A stretch of 64,000 nt of DNA from Azospirillum brasilense (lineage in GTDB: Bacteria > Pseudomonadota > Alphaproteobacteria > Azospirillales > Azospirillaceae), in NCBI RefSeq assembly GCF_007827795.1, contig NZ_VITI01000014.1, forward strand, positions 1 through 64,000, given 5' to 3'. The translations under genes and the position numbers were made by a program. Below the pieces are notes generated by a model that was not told the DNA's origin, searched no databases, and was given only the letters and a program-made list of their open reading frames with translations. The first letter of the stretch is position 1. Each line of letters starts with the position of its first letter. This document shows positions 42,009 through 50,741 of the stretch, one piece after another.

Positions 42009-43444
42009 ATGATCCGCAGGTTGCTGAGCTGGCCGGCGATGGTTCGGAACACCGTCTGCAGGTCCGCCGGCGTGGGGCTGTCGAAATAGTGGTTCGGGCC
42101 GGGCGAGGCGCAACTTTGGTAGAGCGTGCGGGTGGCGCTGCTGGCGCTGTCGCCGACGGTGATGGTGAACAGGGTGATTCCCGCCGCCTTCATGTTGCTG
42201 CACAGCGTCAGCATGCGGTTGTCGATCGCCGTCGTCACCTGGTTGGTGTTGGTGGTGCCCAGCAGCCCGTCGCTGAGGCGCTGGTAGCTGGTGTAGTCGC
42301 CCTGTGGCTTGTACTTGTACCACTCGTTGTTGCCGTCGGTCAGCAGGACAACCGCCTTGGACATGTCGGGGGTCCCGTAATCGAGCGGCAGCGTGTTCGG
42401 CGTCGTGCCGCCCCACAGGCCGCGCCATTTCGGGGACAGGGTGAACCACCCCGCCTGAAGCCCCTGGTTCGCCATGGTGCCGCCGCGGTTCACCGGCTTC
42501 AGCCCGGCGATCTTGGCGAGCAGCGCCGAGCGGTCGTTGGTCAGCGGCATGACCGGCGGCGGGCAGCCGAGATTCGGCCCGGCCATGTCGTTGGTCTGGC
42601 GGTAGGTGCCGTCGTCGGTGATGTTCGTGGGGGTCCAGGGGTTGTCGTTGTTGGAGCCGCTGTACTGGTTGTTCGGGTACCAGAAAGGCTTGAAGGGTGC
42701 TGAGGCCGGCGGGGTGTCGGTCTGGTCCTGCGGCTGCGTGCGGGCGAGGACGCAGCCGCGCCAGCCCTGCGAAGCCCATTTGGTGGCGTCGTAGCTGCCG
42801 GCCGCCAACCAGGTCGTCCGGGTCTTGCCGATGTTGACCTCCGCCGCGTAGGGGGCGATGGAGACCCACAGGTTCTTCGGCGGCGTGCTGCCCGGCCCGA
42901 ACAGGATGTTGACGAGGTCGGTGGCGGCGCTGCGCAGCTCCCCGATGCGGTTGTTGGTCGCCATGGAACCGGTGACGTCGAGCACCAGCGCCAGCTCCAG
43001 CCCGGCGTTGGCGCGCTGCACCTGGTTGGTGACCGAGATGGTCAGATGGTTGACGCGCAGGACGCGCAGAAAGGTCGTCGGCAGGGTGGCGGTGACGGAC
43101 ACGCCGACGCGCTGGTTCGTCTGGTCCAGGGTCACCGCCGGAGTGCCGATGGCCGCCCCAAGGAAGCCCGGCGGCAGGTTGGCCGCGACGAACATGGCGA
43201 TGTCCTTCTGGGCATCCGCCGAGGAGTTCAGCATCTTGCCGGCGGCCAGCGCCCCGGCGTCGATGGCGGTCTGAAGCCGCGACTGCACCAGGAAGGCCCG
43301 CCCGTAATCCACCGCCAGCCCGACCATGCCCAGCAACGGCACCGCGGCGGCGGCGAACATCAGCGCGGTGGCGCCCCGGCGGTCCCGCCGCACCGCGGCC
43401 AGGGAAGCGAGCAGGCGGGCCGCAGGCGTGAAGGCTGTCCTCAT
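42002..43444 (-). CDS. tadG: TadG-like pilus protein with von Willebrand A domain
   Basis: A 480-residue membrane-anchored protein. An N-terminal TadE/G-type segment RRGATALMFAAAAVPLLGM precedes a long extracytoplasmic part. A vWA domain begins at LALVLDVTGSMA, a MIDAS site in DxTGS form, and continues with VVLLTDGNN. TadG proteins are found at the end of tad operons and may be surface or adhesion subunits. The start overlaps the upstream gene by ATGA. Confidence 0.85.
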   Translation of the reverse strand: MRTAFTPAARLLASLAAVRRDRRGATALMFAAAAVPLLGMVGLAVDYGRAFLVQSRLQTAIDAGALAAGKMLNSSADAQKDIAMFVAANLPPGFLGAAIGTPAVTLDQTNQRVGVSVTATLPTTFLRVLRVNHLTISVTNQVQRANAGLELALVLDVTGSMATNNRIGELRSAATDLVNILFGPGSTPPKNLWVSIAPYAAEVNIGKTRTTWLAAGSYDATKWASQGWRGCVLARTQPQDQTDTPPASAPFKPFWYPNNQYSGSNNDNPWTPTNITDDGTYRQTNDMAGPNLGCPPPVMPLTNDRSALLAKIAGLKPVNRGGTMANQGLQAGWFTLSPKWRGLWGGTTPNTLPLDYGTPDMSKAVVLLTDGNNEWYKYKPQGDYTSYQRLSDGLLGTTNTNQVTTAIDNRMLTLCSNMKAAGITLFTITVGDSASSATRTLYQSCASPGPNHYFDSPTPADLQTVFRTIAGQLSNLRIIR

Positions 43445-44046
43445 GGCCCGGTCTCCAGCGTGGTGAGCGTGCCGAGCCGGGGTTGGTAGACGGCGCTGGC
43501 GTAGAGCGTCGTGGAGGTTCCGGCGTTGCCGAGCCACGGCCAGCTCAGCAGATAGGGGGTGAAGCGGTAGAACAGCTCGGTGAAGATGGCGTTGTCGCCG
43601 GGCTGCTGGGTGAAGCCGGGCGGCAGCGTGGCGACCCCGCCGGCTGCGCCGAAATGGCTGGCGGCGGAGCCGGTGCCGGCCCGTTCCTGCCACATCACCC
43701 GCGACCCCTGGCCCATGTTGGCGACCGAGCTGACGATCACCTGTCCGCCGGCCATCAGGTCGAGCGGCTGGGCGACTTCAGTCGCGGCGAGGAACAGGAC
43801 GCCGACCTCGTTCCCCTTCACCACCGTCATGCCGACGCGCAGCTTGTCGAACTGGGTGGCGATGTCGCTGACGTTGGCGGCGGTGCGGTTCAGCGTCAGG
43901 CTGATGCTGACGTAGCGCACCACGTCCACCGTCGCGGTGACCAGGAGCAGAAGGACCGGCGCCAGCAGCGCCATCTCCAGCGCCGCGACGCCGCGCCGGT
44001 CGCGCGGCAGGCGTGGGCGCCGGGTTTCTGGAGCAGATCCCGTCAT
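43441..44046 (-). CDS. tadF: TadE/TadF-like minor pseudopilin
   Basis: A 201-residue protein with the prepilin-like start RDRRGVAALEMALLAPVLLLL (Glu five residues after the Gly), followed by a soluble periplasmic domain. The type suits TadE or TadF. The ATG at 44046 has GGGGGAG nine bases before; a GTG at 44055 overlaps the previous stop. Confidence 0.8.
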   Translation of the reverse strand: MTGSAPETRRPRLPRDRRGVAALEMALLAPVLLLLVTATVDVVRYVSISLTLNRTAANVSDIATQFDKLRVGMTVVKGNEVGVLFLAATEVAQPLDLMAGGQVIVSSVANMGQGSRVMWQERAGTGSAASHFGAAGGVATLPPGFTQQPGDNAIFTELFYRFTPYLLSWPWLGNAGTSTTLYASAVYQPRLGTLTTLETGP

Positions 44047-44051
44047 GCCGG

Positions 44052-44618
44052 TCACTCCCCCACCATGAAGGGCTCGTTGCGCACGGCCAGCCGGGCCTCG
44101 TGGACCAGCTCCGTCCGGCCCAGCACGGTGGCACCGAGCCCGGTCAGCACCGGCTGGGTGTAGCGCAGGGCGTAGACGACGACCTGCCCGCTGCCGCCCA
44201 GCGCCGCCCCGGTCTGCTTGGCGTCCCAGTTGGTGGAGCCGCAATTCAGGTCGGTCAGCGAGGTGGAGGGCGGAACCCCGCCGTTGACCTGCCCCAGCGT
44301 GGTGAAGGAGGCATAGCTGTGGCTGCGCACCGACAGGCGGCTCTGGTCGAGCACCCGGTGGGTCAGCCGATGCACCGTGTCGCAGATTTGGGCGCGGCGG
44401 TCGGTGAAGCCGCTCGCCAACTCCCCGGTGAAGCCGCTGCGGGCGGCCGCGCGGGCGGCGTGGTTGAGCAGACCGTCCACGGTCAGCGAGTAGGACACCT
44501 CGGCCAGCGCGATCATGCCCGCGATCAGCGCCGGGGAGACGATCGCCAGCTCCAGCGTGGTCAGGCCCCGGCGGTCGCGCAGGGGACTGAGGAAGGGGCT
44601 GCGGTTGCGGCTAAGCAT
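44052..44618 (-). CDS. tadE: TadE-like minor pseudopilin
   Basis: A 188-residue minor pilin. The cleavage region RDRRGLTTLELAIVSPALIAG has the Gly and Glu+5 needed for the prepilin peptidase. The periplasmic part carries two Cys. It starts 7 bases after tadD. Confidence 0.82.
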   Translation of the reverse strand: MLSRNRSPFLSPLRDRRGLTTLELAIVSPALIAGMIALAEVSYSLTVDGLLNHAARAAARSGFTGELASGFTDRRAQICDTVHRLTHRVLDQSRLSVRSHSYASFTTLGQVNGGVPPSTSLTDLNCGSTNWDAKQTGAALGGSGQVVVYALRYTQPVLTGLGATVLGRTELVHEARLAVRNEPFMVGE

Positions 44619-44625
44619 GGCCGCC

Positions 44626-45459
44626 TCACGGCTTGAAGGCGACGAACTGCCGTGCCGTCTCGTAGAAGGCCAGGTTCGAGCGCACGTTGGCGTCGTCGAG
44701 GTCGAGCCGGGCCACACGGGCCGCCGCCTCCAGATCACCCTTCAGCCCGTAGGCCAGCGCGAGGTTCTGGCGCACGCGGGGAGAGTCCACCCCGCCTTGG
44801 ACCAGCCCTTCCAGGATCGCCACGCCCTCGGCGCTGCCGTTCAGCGCCAGCGATAGGCCGAGGTTGGCCATGGCCGTCGCGTTGTTCGGCTCGGCCTTCA
44901 GGACGTGACGGTACTCGGTCTGGGCCTCTGCGTGCCGCCCGGCGAGGTCGAGGGCGACGCCGCGGTTCAGGCGGGCGCGCAGGTCGTCGTCGTTGCGGCG
45001 GAGCAGGGCGTCGAAGCGGTTCAGCGCGTCGGCGGGACGGTTGGCGCGGACCAGCGCGCGGCCCAGCGCCGTCTGCACCTCCACATTGTCGGGAACTGCG
45101 GCGGCGGCCTTCTGAAGCTCGACCACCGCGTCGGCGGCGGAGCCGCTCTCCGACAGGGTCTCGCCCAGCCCGAGCAGGGCGCCGACATGGCCCGGCGCCT
45201 GATCCAGCACCGCGCGGTAGAAACGCACCGCGGAGCCGGTGTTGCCGGCCTCCTGCGCAGCGCGGGCGAGGCGGAGCTGCACGCGCGCCTTGTCGTCCAG
45301 CGTGGCGTTCGCCGTCGCGCCGCTCCTCGACCCCACCGGTCCGCCGCCCGGCGCGGAGGCGCAAGCGCTGACCGACAGCAGCAGAAGGGCGGCCGCCGCG
45401 GCGCGGCCCAGACCGGAGAGGCTCTGCTTGGACGAGAGGGAAGACGGGGTGGCGATCAT
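44626..45459 (-). CDS. tadD: TPR lipoprotein TadD
   Basis: A 277-residue protein with a lipoprotein signal (LLLLSVSAC, lipidated Cys near residue 33) and about five tetratricopeptide repeats from residue 55 on. TadD assists assembly of the outer-membrane secretin of the Tad system. It overlaps tadC by ATGA. Confidence 0.85.
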   Translation of the reverse strand: MIATPSSLSSKQSLSGLGRAAAAALLLLSVSACASAPGGGPVGSRSGATANATLDDKARVQLRLARAAQEAGNTGSAVRFYRAVLDQAPGHVGALLGLGETLSESGSAADAVVELQKAAAAVPDNVEVQTALGRALVRANRPADALNRFDALLRRNDDDLRARLNRGVALDLAGRHAEAQTEYRHVLKAEPNNATAMANLGLSLALNGSAEGVAILEGLVQGGVDSPRVRQNLALAYGLKGDLEAAARVARLDLDDANVRSNLAFYETARQFVAFKP

Positions 45460-46478
45460 GGCTGACCTCCCATGGTCTGGCTGTGGGGCGGGTTGGAAGC
45501 GGACTGGCTGGAATGGGTCTGTTGGCTGTTGCCGGCGCTGTCGAAGCTGCGCGAGACGTCGAGCATGGCGGGGCCGCCGACGACGATGAAGACGCAGGGC
45601 AGGATGAAGACCACCATGGGCAGGGTCAGCAGCACCGGCAGGCGGGCCGCCTTCTCCTCGAACCGGGCGAGGCGCTGGGCGCGCATCTCCCCGGCCAGGA
45701 CGCGCAGCGCCTGGGCCAGCGGGGTGCCGTAGCGCATGGCCTGGATCAGCGTCGTCGCCATGCCGCGCACGCCCTCCATGTCCAGCCGGGCGGCCAGATT
45801 GTTGAGCGCGCCGCCGCGGTCGGACAGCACGCGCATCTCCGCCGCGGTGGCCGACAGCTCGGCGCTCAGCGCCGGGTAGGCGGTCGCCACCTCGCGGGCC
45901 ACGCGGTCCACCGCCGCTTCCAGGCCGAGGCCGGCCTCGCCGCAGATCACCAGCAGGTCGAGCGCGTCGGGCAGGCCGTTGCGCACCTCCTCCAGACGGC
46001 GGTCGCGCATCCGGCCCAGCGCCAGATCGGGCAGCCGCCAGCCGAGCAGGGCGCCGGCCACCACCTGCGCCGCGGCACCGGGCGCGCCGATCAGCGAAGG
46101 CAGCAGATCGCCCGCCGCCGCCGGGACCAGCGCCATCCCGGCGCCGATGCACAGCAGCTTGATGCCGAGCAGGGAGTAGAGGTGGCCGGGTTGGTTGTAG
46201 CCGGCGGCGATCAGGCTCCGGCGCATCCGTTCCCGGTCGGCGGAGCCGACGAGCGGCGTGCGGGCCAGCGCGGCGCCGATCCGGCTCAGCAGGCTCCGGC
46301 GTTCCGTTTCGGTGGCGGCGGACGGCGCGGTTCCGCCGCGCAGGCGCTCCAGCCGGGCCAGGAGCCGCTCGCGCAGCACGCAGGAGCGCAGCCCGGCCAC
46401 CCCGGTGAGGATCATCAGCACGCCGAAGCCGAGAAGGACCGGCTGCGGGATCAGGCCGCCCATCACGCCGCCGCTCAT
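45456..46478 (-). CDS. tadC: Tad platform membrane protein TadC
   Basis: A 340-residue T2SS GspF-type inner-membrane platform protein. The core LPDALDLLVICGEAGLGLEAAVDRVA and the C-terminal membrane segment LPMVVFILPCVFIVVGGPA are typical of TadC. The Gln/Ser-rich tail of about 25 residues is extra. It overlaps tadB by ATGA. Confidence 0.9.
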   Translation of the reverse strand: MSGGVMGGLIPQPVLLGFGVLMILTGVAGLRSCVLRERLLARLERLRGGTAPSAATETERRSLLSRIGAALARTPLVGSADRERMRRSLIAAGYNQPGHLYSLLGIKLLCIGAGMALVPAAAGDLLPSLIGAPGAAAQVVAGALLGWRLPDLALGRMRDRRLEEVRNGLPDALDLLVICGEAGLGLEAAVDRVAREVATAYPALSAELSATAAEMRVLSDRGGALNNLAARLDMEGVRGMATTLIQAMRYGTPLAQALRVLAGEMRAQRLARFEEKAARLPVLLTLPMVVFILPCVFIVVGGPAMLDVSRSFDSAGNSQQTHSSQSASNPPHSQTMGGQP

Positions 46479-47440
46479 GACAGGGTCCTCCGGATGAGGA
46501 GCTGCATGGAGCCGACGCCGACCAGCAGCAGCCCGCCGGCCACCGCCAGCATCGTCTGGCCGCTCGGCTCGTCGATCAGCCGCATCGCGTAGTCGGGGTT
46601 CAGCATCGCCATGCCGCCGCCGGCCAGGAAGGGCAGGGCGGCCAGCACGGCGGCGGAGCTGCGCGCCTCCGACGTCAGGGCGCGGGTGCGCATCTGCACG
46701 CGGCGGCGCTGGCGGATCATGTCGGCCAGATTCTCCAGCGGCTCCGTCAGGTTGCCGCCGGTCTCCCGTTGCAAAAGCAAGGTGACGACGAAGAAGCGGA
46801 ACTCCGGCAGGCGGACGTTGGCGGCGGCGCGGGCCAGCACGGTTTCCAGGTCGATGCCCATGGCCGTCTCGTCGACGATGCGGCGGAACAGCGGGGCGAT
46901 CGGCTCGGACAGCTCGCTGCCGACCATGCGCAGGCTTTCCGAGACCGGGATGCCGGCGCGGGTGGCGCGGACCACGAGGCTGATCGCGTCGGGAAGCTGG
47001 TTCATCAGCGCCTCCAGCGTCTTGCGGCGGCTGGCGGCGAAGACGAGGCGCGGGGTGACCAGCAGTGCCACGGCGGCGGCGGTCGTGGCGCCCGCCTCGC
47101 CCACCACCGGCCCGCCCAGCCACCAGCACAGGCCGGCGGCGATCACGGCGGTGAGCAACGCCCGCCACAGCCGGATGCCCGGCGGCAGATAGACGGTCTG
47201 GCGCCGCGCGTAGAAGCGCGACATGCGCCGCTTCACCCGGTCGGCGAGGGTTAGGGAGCCGGCGCCGGTGATGTCGGGGCTCCCGTCCTCCACCACCGCC
47301 CGCGCCTCCGCCGACAGGGCGGCCAGCCGGCGGCGCAGCGCCGTGTGGCGGCGGAACGCGCGCAGGGTGGAGAGGGCGAAGAGCAGCGTTCCGACACCGA
47401 GGAGCAGGGTGGCGAGCTGAAGGGCCTGGATGCGGTCCAT
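46475..47440 (-). CDS. tadB: Tad platform membrane protein TadB
   Basis: A 321-residue GspF-domain protein with membrane segments at both ends and the core LPDAISLVVRATRAGIPVSESL plus LQRETGGNLTEPLENLA. It forms the inner-membrane platform with TadC. It starts 16 bases after tadA. Confidence 0.9.
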   Translation of the reverse strand: MDRIQALQLATLLLGVGTLLFALSTLRAFRRHTALRRRLAALSAEARAVVEDGSPDITGAGSLTLADRVKRRMSRFYARRQTVYLPPGIRLWRALLTAVIAAGLCWWLGGPVVGEAGATTAAAVALLVTPRLVFAASRRKTLEALMNQLPDAISLVVRATRAGIPVSESLRMVGSELSEPIAPLFRRIVDETAMGIDLETVLARAAANVRLPEFRFFVVTLLLQRETGGNLTEPLENLADMIRQRRRVQMRTRALTSEARSSAAVLAALPFLAGGGMAMLNPDYAMRLIDEPSGQTMLAVAGGLLLVGVGSMQLLIRRTLS

Positions 47441-47456
47441 CGCGTATCCCCCCGTC

Positions 47457-48848
47457 TCAGAGGCCGGTGGTGGCGGCGTTCCAGGCCGCCTCCTGCCCGA
47501 AATAGGCCAGCCGCTCGGCGAAGCGCGGGCGCAGGCCGGTGGCGGCGTAGCGCCCTTCCAGGATGCCGTCGCGGTTCTCGCCGCGGAACTCGAAGGTGAA
47601 GAGGTCCTGGGTCAGGATCACGTCGCCCTCCATGCCGACCAGCTCGGTGACGTGGGTGATGCGGCGCACGCCGTCGCGCATGCGCTGGACCTGGATGATG
47701 ACGTGCACCGCCCCGGCGATCTGCTGGCGGATGGCGCGGCTGGGCAGGTTCATCCCGGCCATCAGCACCATGTTCTCGACGCGGCTCAGCGCGTCGCGCG
47801 GGTTGTTGGCGTGGATGGTCGACATCGACCCGTCATGGCCGGTGTTCATGGCCTGGAGCATGTCGAAGGCCTCCGCCCCGCGCACCTCGCCGATGATGAT
47901 GCGGTCGGGCCGCATGCGCAGCGCGTTGCGGACGAGGTCGCGCTGCGTCACCTGCCCCTGGCCCTCCAGGTTGGGCGGGCGGGTTTCCAGCCGGACGACG
48001 TGGGGCTGCTGGAGCTGGAGTTCGGCGGCGTCCTCGATGGTGATGACGCGCTCGGTCGCCTCGATGGGGCGGGACATGGCGTTGAGCAGCGTCGTCTTGC
48101 CCGAGCCGGTGCCGCCGGAGATGATGATGTTCAGCCGGCAGCGCCCGATGATCTCCAGCGCGCGGGCCATCGGCTCCGACAGGCTGCGGAACTCCACCAG
48201 CTCGCGGAAGCCGATGGTGCGGCGGGCGAACTTGCGGATGGAGATGCAGGCGCCGTCGAGCGCCAGCGGCGGCACCACGATGTTGACGCGGCTGCCGTCG
48301 GCCAGCCGGGCGTCGACCATCGGGCTGGACTCGTCCACCCGCCGCCCGACCGCCGAGGCGATGCGCTGCGCGATGTTCAGCAGGTGCCCGGCGTCGCGGA
48401 AGCGCACCGGCATCTCCACCAGCTTGCCGCGCTGCTCGGCGAAGGTGCGGGAGGGGCCGTTGACCATGATGTCGGTGATCGCGTCGTCGGCCAGCAGCGG
48501 CTCCAGCGGCCCCAGCCCGATCATGTCGTGGACCAGCTCCGTCGCCAGCGTGGCCTGCTCGCGCCCGTTCAACTGGCTGCGGCTGGTGGTGGCGATGTCG
48601 TCGATCAGCCGCTCGACCAGCGGGCGCAGCGTCTCCGCCGGCATGTCGGCGATGGTCGCCGGGTCGATGCGGGCCAGCACCTGCGACCGGATGTCGTTCA
48701 GCGAGCGGTTGACCGGGCGCGGCGCGGCCGGCGGCGGCGGGATGGGCGCCGCCACCGGGGCCGGGGCGGGCTTCGGCTCCTCGGGCGGCGGACTCGTCGC
48801 CACGGTCAGGGAAGTGGGGGCCGCCTTGCGGCCGAACAGGGTGCTCAT
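47457..48848 (-). CDS. tadA: Tad pilus ATPase TadA
   Basis: A 463-residue secretion ATPase of the VirB11/GspE family. A Pro/Ala-rich N-terminus (about residues 20-46) precedes the N-domain, Walker A SGGTGSGKTT, the Asp box IEDAAELQL, Walker B IIIGEVRG and the His box STIHANN. It powers Flp pilus assembly. It overlaps tadZ by ATGA. Confidence 0.93.
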   Translation of the reverse strand: MSTLFGRKAAPTSLTVATSPPPEEPKPAPAPVAAPIPPPPAAPRPVNRSLNDIRSQVLARIDPATIADMPAETLRPLVERLIDDIATTSRSQLNGREQATLATELVHDMIGLGPLEPLLADDAITDIMVNGPSRTFAEQRGKLVEMPVRFRDAGHLLNIAQRIASAVGRRVDESSPMVDARLADGSRVNIVVPPLALDGACISIRKFARRTIGFRELVEFRSLSEPMARALEIIGRCRLNIIISGGTGSGKTTLLNAMSRPIEATERVITIEDAAELQLQQPHVVRLETRPPNLEGQGQVTQRDLVRNALRMRPDRIIIGEVRGAEAFDMLQAMNTGHDGSMSTIHANNPRDALSRVENMVLMAGMNLPSRAIRQQIAGAVHVIIQVQRMRDGVRRITHVTELVGMEGDVILTQDLFTFEFRGENRDGILEGRYAATGLRPRFAERLAYFGQEAAWNAATTGL

Positions 48849-50056
48849 CGCCGCACCCAGCGGCGGAACAGGCCGTCCTGCGCGGCGGGCTGGCCGGCGA
48901 CGTCGGCGCCCAGCCGCTCCATCGCCTCGCGGAAGCGGCGGCAGTGGCGGAAGGCTGGCTCGCCGACGCCCGCGGCGACGGCCAGCGGCACCGGGCGGTA
49001 GGGCAGGGCGTGCTCCGGCGGCTCGCCCAGCGTGCGCATCAGGTCCGCCGCGGGCAGCTCGCCGGGGGCGCCGCGCCGGTTCAGGACGGTGACCAGCCGC
49101 CCGCCGCCGGACCGCCGCGCGATGGCGGCGCGCAGCCGCACCAGATCGCGCAGCCCCGCGACGCTGGCGTCGCCGACCAGGACCACGATGGAGGCCGCCT
49201 CCAGCGCGGCGCGGGCGGCCCCGCCCTGGGCGCGTCCCGCGTCCACGACCACGTAGTTGTGGCGGGCCTGGAGACGATTGAGCACCGACAGCGCGGCGGT
49301 GGGGGCGATGTCGATCACGTCCTCCACCGGCTCCTCCGCCGCCAGGACGGACAGGCGGTCGGAGGCGGCGACCATGGCGCGCTCCATGAACACGTCGTCC
49401 ACCCGGTCGGGCGCCTCCACCGCCTCGCGCAGCGCCGGCTCGGGGCGCAGGTTGAGGGCCAGCGCCACCGTGCCGTTCTGCAGGTCGAGATCGACCAGCG
49501 CCGTGCGCCCGCGCGCCCCGTCGGCCAGCCAGCAACCGAGATGCACCGCGACCGTCGTGGTCCCCGCGCCGCCGCGCGCGCCGACCACCGCCACCAGCTT
49601 GCCCAGCCGTCCCGACGCCTCGTCCGCCGCGGTGCCGGCGCCGGCGGCGCGCAGCGCGCCCTCCAGCAGGTCGCGGGACAGCGGCTTGAACAAATAGTCG
49701 GTGACGCCGATCCGCCGCAGGTCGCGGTAGAGGCCGATGTCGTTGCTGTCGCCGACCGCGATGACCCGCACCGACGGATCGCAGACCCCGGCCAGGGACT
49801 CCATGGCGGCCAGTGGGTCGGCGACGCCGGACAGATCGACCAGCAGCAGGTCGGGCGAGCGCTGGCGCGCCAGGTCGCGGGCGGCGCTGCGGATATCGCC
49901 GGTCCGCACCTCGCAGGGCAGCAGGGACGCGGCCGCGCTGTTCAGCAGGGCGGCGCTGGCCGCGTCGGCGACGTAGGCGAGCAGGCGGGGACCGGAGCCG
50001 CGGGCGGCGTCGGCCTGCGACGGCGCGTCGCCGAGAAGGGTGGCGAGCAGGCTCAT
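48845..50056 (-). CDS. tadZ: Pilus localisation protein TadZ/CpaE
   Basis: A 403-residue protein with an N-terminal receiver-like domain (about 25-140, SPDLLLVDLSG) and a ParA/MinD-like domain. The deviant Walker A reads GARGGAGTTT, so both Lys residues of MinD are absent, as is common in CpaE/TadZ. It marks the cell pole for pilus assembly. Confidence 0.87.
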   Translation of the reverse strand: MSLLATLLGDAPSQADAARGSGPRLLAYVADAASAALLNSAAASLLPCEVRTGDIRSAARDLARQRSPDLLLVDLSGVADPLAAMESLAGVCDPSVRVIAVGDSNDIGLYRDLRRIGVTDYLFKPLSRDLLEGALRAAGAGTAADEASGRLGKLVAVVGARGGAGTTTVAVHLGCWLADGARGRTALVDLDLQNGTVALALNLRPEPALREAVEAPDRVDDVFMERAMVAASDRLSVLAAEEPVEDVIDIAPTAALSVLNRLQARHNYVVVDAGRAQGGAARAALEAASIVVLVGDASVAGLRDLVRLRAAIARRSGGGRLVTVLNRRGAPGELPAADLMRTLGEPPEHALPYRPVPLAVAAGVGEPAFRHCRRFREAMERLGADVAGQPAAQDGLFRRWVRR

Positions 50057-50718
50057 TGCTCCTCCTGGCTTCCGTTCAGGGCGGGGGCCAGCAGGAAGGC
50101 GCTGGACGTGTTCCCCTTCACGAAGGGCTTCACCTTGTCGGCGCGGTAGCGCTGGACGGCGCCGGCCATGCGCTGGCCGTCGGCGGGCACGGTCTCGCGG
50201 CCCTGCACGAGGTCGCGCGGGTCGGCCAGCATCAGAGCGAGGTTGCGTCGGTTGCTGCAGCCCAGCGCCTCGGTCGGGCTGTTCTGGTACCAGCCGTTGT
50301 AGATGTCGCTCCACGCCCCGCAGTCCGGGGCCAGCGCGACGTAGGTGGTCACCTGGAGCGCCGGGGCGCCGGTCTGGTCGGGGGCGAAGGTGATGTTCTC
50401 CGGCGGTACGCCGGCCGCGCCCAGCAGCGAGGCGACGGCGACCCGCGCCGGGGCGGCGAGCATCGGCCCAGTGACCGTCACGTGGGGGGTGGTGTCGCGG
50501 CCGAGCCCGGCCACCGTGCGGACCACCCGGGCGTGTTCCTCCGCCGTGACGGCGCCGCTGCGCGGGTCGATGGCGACGGGGACGGCGTTGCGGAAGGCTT
50601 TCACGGCGGGCGTCTGGGCGGCGGGCATCGGCGGGGGCGTCTGTGGCACGGCGCAGCCGCCCAGCAGACCCGTGAGGAGTGGCAGAAGCAGCATCGGCGT
50701 TCGCATGGCTTTGGGCAT
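50053..50718 (-). CDS. cpaD: Pilus lipoprotein CpaD
   Basis: A 221-residue lipoprotein: signal MRTPMLLLPLLTGLLGGC with lipobox LLGGC. The CpaD region covers the rest, with AVASLLGAAGVP and an ALGCSNRRNLALMLADPRDL segment seen in all CpaD proteins. The ATG at 50718 (GGAG nine bases before) gives a normal signal length; an in-frame ATG at 50745 overlaps the secretin stop. It supports the secretin in the outer membrane. Confidence 0.85.
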   Translation of the reverse strand: MPKAMRTPMLLLPLLTGLLGGCAVPQTPPPMPAAQTPAVKAFRNAVPVAIDPRSGAVTAEEHARVVRTVAGLGRDTTPHVTVTGPMLAAPARVAVASLLGAAGVPPENITFAPDQTGAPALQVTTYVALAPDCGAWSDIYNGWYQNSPTEALGCSNRRNLALMLADPRDLVQGRETVPADGQRMAGAVQRYRADKVKPFVKGNTSSAFLLAPALNGSQEEQ

Positions 50719-50741
50719 GGCGCTGTGCTCCGCGAAAGGGG